Shown: positions 59,206 through 64,000 of the stretch, one piece after another
Layout of the letters: the number at the start of each line of letters is the position of its first letter
Numbering within the stretch: position 1 is the stretch's first letter
Assembly: GCF_963855985.1 (NCBI RefSeq)
Contig: NC_087100.1
Coordinates: forward strand, 6,421,001-6,485,000
Reading direction: 5' to 3'
From: Ostrinia nubilalis
Lineage: Eukaryota > Arthropoda > Insecta > Lepidoptera > Crambidae
DNA: 64,000 bases
Translations under genes and position numbers: made by a program
Notes under the pieces: generated by a model
What the model saw: the letters and a program-made list of their open reading frames with translations, nothing else
Told to the model about the DNA's origin: nothing
Databases searched by the model: none

Positions 59206-59878
59206 AATGCCAAATGAGCAATATGTTATATACCACGAATGGTTCAAAGATAAACACTTACGATGAGAAAACTCTGACTCTTAACTTGGGAATTCAATCA
59301 TTTAGAAAAATGTGAGTCCCTCCAGAGCGAATATTTCTTAGGTTATCCGATAACGAGCCAAGGAATCGCCCAACAGAGCAGAAATAGAAAGCAATCGATG
59401 AATTTTGAAACACAGTTAAGGAATTGAGAAAATTACGCAGCCGCGTATCGAAGTTGAATACTTTCAATATTTCAAGAATGATAAATTCGCCTATCCTTTG
59501 GTCTTCAGAAGCCGATAACGCTTATGAAATGTGCAAGGACTCAAGGCATGAACGCTGTGACTACAGCGCACCCATCGCGTAACGCCGAGCTTGCGCGAGG
59601 GCAACCCACGACTGTGAAAACGCCAGATAAGGAAGAAGCCAGTGGTTATGTTTTGTTATAATCTCATCTTTATAAACATTTCACCATTTTTCACCACATG
59701 ATTTGTATAACGTAGATAGTTATTGTAATTTGTATTATGTAATTAGCACATTATTTTTATTTCTTGTATGTAAGTATGTAGAGATTGAACATTGAACCAT
59801 GTATTAACGTAGATAATTTATGTATGTTATTGTAATTAGCGCATTATTTTTTATTTCTTATTTAAAGGGGGGGAGTAC

Positions 59879-60093
59879 TGTGCCGGTATGCACAATACTA
59901 AATCTCTTCATATCTTATCTTGATCACGTTCACAGTGTCAGCACATTTATCACGTATAGTGCTGATGCTGTGACGTCATTTACCTTTAATCTATATCGTA
60001 TAAATAGTCACGCAGTTCGTGTTAATAAACAGACTTAAAGCAGATACTAACTACAACCCGTGTCTCATTTATACGGTCCCCCAACATGGCACA
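59879..60093 (+). repeat. Right LTR
   Basis: Same 215-base sequence as the left LTR, by visual comparison with no difference found. It is preceded by the polypurine tract and followed by ATAAC. An AATTAGC-CATTATTTTTATTTCTT motif is duplicated just upstream at about 59738-59765 and 59832-59860. Confidence 0.92.
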
Positions 60094-60472
60094 ATAACGT
60101 ATATAGTACTTTTTTAATCAATATTACAAGTAAATTCTCTTTTATTCTTTAGAATGTTCATAATTTTGCACTAACTTCTGTTCGCGGCTTTTCTTGCATG
60201 GGTTTCAATAAAAAGTTACCTTTTTAGGGTTCCGTATTATTTATGGCTTGTTGGGAACCGATAGGTGGACCAACCTTTTTTTTTTGTCTATGTTTTTTAT
60301 ACCTTTTGATTTTTGTTTTGAGATTACTAATATTGTTTTGACAGCTATCAGGATGGCTTTTGGGCAAATAAAGTTTCTTGATTTTGAACAAGAATTTAAT
60401 TTCCGCCTGGCACACCCGAGCTGTCCGTTACACAGCCTATGTGATATACTTAATACTATCCTATTTAAAGTA

Positions 60473-60503
60473 TCCCAACTAATATTATAAATGCGAAAGT
60501 AAC

Positions 60504-60540
<37 letters not shown>

Positions 60541-60721
60541 TACGCTTTCCCGCTTAAACCTCGCAACCGATTTTGATGAAATTTGGCATAGAGATAGTTT
60601 GAGTCCCGGGAAAGAACATAGGATAGTTTTTATCCCGGTTTTTTAAACAGGGACGCGCGCGATAAAGTTTTTCTGTGACAGACAAAATTCCACGCGGGCG
60701 AAGCCGCGGGCGGAAAGCTAG
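60473..60721 (+). mobile_element. Non-autonomous Helitron-like element (copy of 35535-35767)
   Basis: It begins TCCCAACTAATATTATAAAT after an A and ends GGCGGAAAGCTAG before a T, with the same GC hairpin. The body is almost identical to the 35.5 kb copy except for a longer GTCT microsatellite. High similarity suggests recent activity of the family. Confidence 0.82.
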
Positions 60722-60919
60722 TAATCTATATGGTAATTTGAAATCAATGAGTAACAAATATTCATATTTTCTCAACTTTCGGATAATAAAGATATAAAAT
60801 AGTTTTTTGACTTTCAAATTACATACATACTTACGATACTCACGCTGTTTTATCCACCGTTGATCTCCTTTTGGTCTTTTTTACTCTGCAACTGTTGTCT
60901 TCCTTTAGTAGCATCTATA

Positions 60920-61184
60920 CAGGGTGGAAAGGACAGGTTGGACAAAAATTAAACAGTGAAGTTAGGCCATACTTCTTAGTACAAAACCTGTTGAATTTCG
61001 TTACATTTTCTTGTTTTAGTCTTTCATTTACGATTTTGCCACATTTTTTTAATTTTAATTAAAGAGTATCCTTGAAATGAAAACATCATACGAAGATGTA
61101 AAAATAATAAAAATAATAATGATAGTGAGATCTAGGTTTTCCTGAGTTAGGAAATGTATTTTTTAAGCATTTGAAAATTCTTCA
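60920..61184 (+). other. Solitary CAGGGTG terminus and AT-rich spacer
   Basis: CAGGGTGGAAAGGACAGG directly follows TATA at 60916-60919, like the ends at 34921 and 39027. No matching right end is seen, so it may be one end of a truncated element. Confidence 0.35.
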
Positions 61185-61303
61185 TCTATACTTATAATAA
61201 ATCTGTAGAGAGGTCAATTCTGTACATGAAATATATTTTCAAAATAACTATCAGGGGGTGATTAGTGATCGATACTGATGCCAAAAATGCAATCAGTAAA
61301 ATT

Positions 61304-61356
<53 letters not shown>

Positions 61357-61968
61357 ATGTTCCTTATAGAAACAAAAACTACTCGACGGATTTTAACGAA
61401 ACTTGGTACAATTATTCTTCATACTCCTGGGCAGGTTATAGGATACTTAGGAATTCCCACTGGAACGGGCATTAGCGGGAAAATCCTTTTGTATGAAAAA
61501 TCTAAACCGCTTAAGTTAGACGCTTGAAATTTGGCAAGCAGGTAGGTACCTTAGTAAACTTAAAGCTTAGTTATAACAGGATATTGCAAAATTCCTACGG
61601 GAACGGGAATTAGCGAGAAAAAACATTTGTATGAAAAAATCTAAACCGCGTAAGTTAGACACTTAAAATTTGGCATGTAGGTACCTTAGTAAACTTAAAG
61701 CTTAGTTGCAACAGGATATTGCAAAATTCCCACGGGAACTGGAATTAGCGGGAAATTCCTTTTGTATGACTGACTCACTGACATACCCACGCACAGCCTA
61801 AACGGCTAAACGTAGGCACTTGAAATTTATAAGGGACGTAGCTTAGGTACCGTAGAGGTGCACTAAGAAAGGAATTCCCGAAATTCCCACAGGAACAGGA
61901 ATTACCGGGAAAATCCTTAAATCCCGTAAAACGGGATCCACGCGTACGGAGTCGCGGGCGGCCGCTAG
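61185..61968 (+). mobile_element. Helitron-like element with internal tandem duplication
   Basis: It starts TCTATACTTATAATAAATCT after an A and ends GGGCGGCCGCTAG before a T. A GTCT microsatellite of about a dozen units lies near 61306-61356. A unit of about 139 bases, beginning TCTAAACCGC, is tandemly repeated at 61501-61639 and 61640 to about 61770, with partial copies on each side. Confidence 0.72.
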
Positions 61969-61969
61969 T

Positions 61970-63000
61970 ATCACATAAATGTTAATACAAGTATCTATAA
62001 GATTGGTGTTAATTCGAATATGAACCTTGGTGAATAGTAAATCAGAGGTATAAAAATGAAACTCCAGTGTCTGATAAACTAACTTTGAGTTTATTTTTAC
62101 CATTTACACTTGACAATGTACTCATAATCTGTTGTTGTCTACGGTTGTCTCGTAGGCGCGTAGCGCGCGTAGAGTTGCTACGCACACGCCATGCAAACAC
62201 AAACTAACGCTACGAAATCATCTACGCGCACGCATGCGTGCTACAAAATAACAAATGCACATCGGAAAAAGTTTCGTTCTAATTTCAAATATCTTCGCGA
62301 TAAGTAAACCAAAAGAGGCTTAACTCGCAGATTCCTTCATAGACGGAATCTACGAGTATTTGTTACCGTAGTAATTTTATTTTTATAGGAACAAGTATTT
62401 TCAACTACGAACGAAACTCTCAACGATCGTAAACAGAACATCAGGTATACATAGTCTGAATATGATAATCGAAAAGTTTATCGTATAACTTTACAGTTAA
62501 CATTAGGAACCGGTATATTTTACTAGTAAAGAATTTTAAAATAATTTTTAGTATTACAATACAGTTATTAGGAACTATGATAGACGTGAGTGCTACCTTT
62601 ATCATAAAATTATAATTTCGTAACCAACATACTTAGCTTAGGTAAGGAATTGCAGACCATCAAACACTTCGAAGATAACATAATCAATATAAGGTACAGA
62701 GGGAATATACAAATAATAGAACTAAAACGAACATAGCCTAGGTACAAATAAAGAAACAACATGCCGTGGCGGCACCTCTAGTAGCAGATACAACAGACTA
62801 ATCCGAATTAATCTTAAATATTAAAATTTGTATTCGGAAAGTATAGTGAAACTCTAGATGCGATAATATTGAAATATACATAGGAACCATGATTCATTCC
62901 GCGGCACTCGACCGCGGAGACACAACATCGCACTACCGACATGTCCACCTACACTATCCAAACTTACGTACTTATACTCCCGAGTACAAACCGGAAAATA
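61970..63000. other. Non-coding; imperfect GC-rich inverted repeat at about 62150-62245
   Basis: GTAGGCGCGTAGCGCGCGTA on the left is imperfectly mirrored by TCTACGCGCACGCATGCGTG on the right, which may be a decayed MITE. The rest is AT-rich. Confidence 0.35.
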
Positions 63001-63002
63001 AA

Positions 63003-63440
63003 TATCCTCTATGGAACGCTATACCGTCCGATAGTAACGTCACGCGGTGGAGCTCTGCGAACATAACACCTCAACAAACCAATGCGCACTAACGCGGAAC
63101 AAAATGTGGCGAGCGCGCCCTCGCAGCCTCCGCGGCTCTCCGAATATTGAACCTCTCCGCCGGTTATTTGTGCCTTCGCAATATTGGAAAACAATTTTTT
63201 GCCTGAATACGATGCACGTATTTCAATATTACTTTCAAAATTGTCTCTGATGATGATACTCCCCCCGATGCCACGGTGCATCCCGCTAAAATGTTTCTCG
63301 ATATCGAATATCTTTCCAATAAAAAGCTCGAAGTGTTGCGACCCCGGACGAAGGCTGCGCTCGCGTCGCTCATTGCACATAGACATACATAACAAGGACC
63401 TCCGGTTACCGGTGGAATAAAACATTGCACTTTATAAAAA
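63003..63440. other. Unusually open segment, several overlapping frames on both strands
   Basis: The minus strand is open for 138 codons at 63009-63425, and three other frames on both strands exceed 65 codons over the same bases. No frame has a recognisable domain or splice sites. Such multi-frame openness usually reflects low stop-codon density in GC-balanced DNA. It may be 5' UTR or conserved non-coding sequence next to the promoter-like region. Confidence 0.25.
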
Positions 63441-63702
63441 AACAAACTCAATGTTGTAGTAGGATCCACTCGTAGATAAAATATTGTAGTACACTCCGCT
63501 AGATAAAATGTAAATATGTAAAATTTTTAAATAACGTGATCTGTGCCATCGAAAATATAAGGGACTCCACGCACACCGTAAGGCGACGGCCGCACGCAGC
63601 CGCCTGCGCCGCACGCCTGTCCACTCACTTACGCCACTACTAATAATCATTACAATATCAATAAAAATTCAAGAATCACACTTAGTTCCAAAATAAACTC
63701 AC

Positions 63703-63890
63703 TTGTTTGCGAGGTAGGCTGAGCGCTGGCGCGCAGCCCGAGTTTCGAGTTCGTTCGTTTTGGAAAAGTTGCTACGATAATAATCATTATAATTAACTGT
63801 TACCAATAAGCCTACGCGGCGCCTCCGCGGCCCGGGCTGCGTGCGCGCCGGCGGCGTCCGCGGGAGACGGCCGCTCTACTGCCTAACGTA
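63703..63890 (-). promoter_or_regulatory. Candidate CpG-rich promoter and first exon, minus strand
   Basis: A good donor (CGCAAACAA then GTGAGT) at 63697-63702 is preceded on the minus strand by about 90 bases of GC-balanced sequence and then a strongly CpG-rich stretch (63815-63885, GGACGCCGCCGGCGCGCACG). This is the layout of an insect promoter plus first exon. An ATG at 63787 opens MIIIVATFPKRTNSKLGLRA and runs 28 codons plus one base to the donor, but its phase does not lead into the favoured frame at 57800-57862. The exon may therefore be untranslated, or other exons intervene. Confidence 0.35.
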
Positions 63891-64000
63891 CCACCTAACT
63901 TCGCTCACGTTTAAAAAAATCATATACGTATATCACTATATATATCTTCATACATTTACGATGCTTCAGGAACTTCTTACGAGAACGTATCTATGCCTAA

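Larger units (their letters stand above)
58278..60093 (+). mobile_element. Non-autonomous LTR retrotransposon with identical LTRs
   Basis: Two 215-base LTRs (58278-58492 and 59879-60093) read as identical. Each begins TGTGCCGG and ends GGCACA. The 5-base target duplication ATAAC is exact on both sides (58273-58277 and 60094-60098). A polypurine tract (AAAGGGGGGGAG) lies just before the right LTR. A TTGGTGACCCCGACG segment directly after the left LTR is a plausible primer-binding site. The 1386-base interior retains only decayed gag and protease-like remnants and no reverse transcriptase, so it must have been copied using another element's enzymes. Confidence 0.93.

Noticed and set aside
60305..60345. 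GC-poor T-rich tract as a possible LINE tail
   Set aside because: No adjacent LINE sequence or target duplication; only a TTTTTAGGGTTCCG motif near 60222 recalls a common moth repeat.
63009..63425. 138-codon minus-strand open frame
   Set aside because: Overlaps three other long frames on both strands with no domain or splice support; kept only as an uncertain segment.
1..64000. CRISPR array, prophage or bacterial operon
   Set aside because: No spaced short repeats, no long tightly packed frames; splice sites and insect transposons point to an animal nuclear genome.

Overview
This window looks like nuclear DNA from a moth or butterfly (Lepidoptera). It is AT-rich and gene-poor. It carries short exons with GT-AG splice sites and Lepidoptera-type repeats: small Helitron-like elements ending in CTAG, RTE-type LINE 3' ends, tRNA-derived SINEs, and MITEs. 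There is no bacterial gene organisation, rRNA gene, complete tRNA gene or CRISPR array.

Coding content is sparse and mostly on the minus strand. The best exons are 57800-57862, 34235-34292, 26961-27278 (a first coding exon with a signal peptide), 1676-1866 and the 45-base microexon 1344-1388. The reading phases of 34235-34292, 1676-1866 and 1344-1388 are mutually compatible, so they may belong to one gene with introns of tens of kilobases that runs off the left edge. CpG-rich DNA at 63.70-63.86 kb ends in a good minus-strand donor and could be the promoter and first exon. One well-bounded exon, 11161-11419, lies on the plus strand. I recognise none of these proteins, and all links between exons are inference.

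Mobile elements explain most of the remaining structure. From left to right: RTE fragments (1.4 and 5.2 kb); a THAP-domain exon duplicated in inverted orientation (3.7 and 9.4 kb); a broken MULE-like transposase with tandem terminal repeats (6.3-7.8 kb); a 1.6 kb Tc1-like element that is almost entirely palindromic (21928-23551, TA-flanked); a three-level nest of hAT-like element, TA-flanked palindrome and Helitron (34762-37069); a second CAGGGTG palindromic element (39027-39971); several MITEs and a SINE (52.6-57.5 kb); a short LTR retrotransposon with two identical 215-base LTRs, an ATAAC target duplication and a decayed interior (58278-60093); and two Helitron-like copies (60.5 and 61.2 kb).

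Between the repeats are GC-richer unique blocks with many ATTA and CATAAA motifs (2.4, 15.9, 17.4, 23.8, 38.0, 50.1-52.4 and 55.4-56.8 kb). They look like conserved non-coding or enhancer DNA near a developmental gene, but comparison with other genomes is needed to show that. The most unusual observations are the set of long perfect or near-perfect inverted repeats, which would form long hairpin RNA if transcribed in an intron, and the young LTR element built around a decayed interior.
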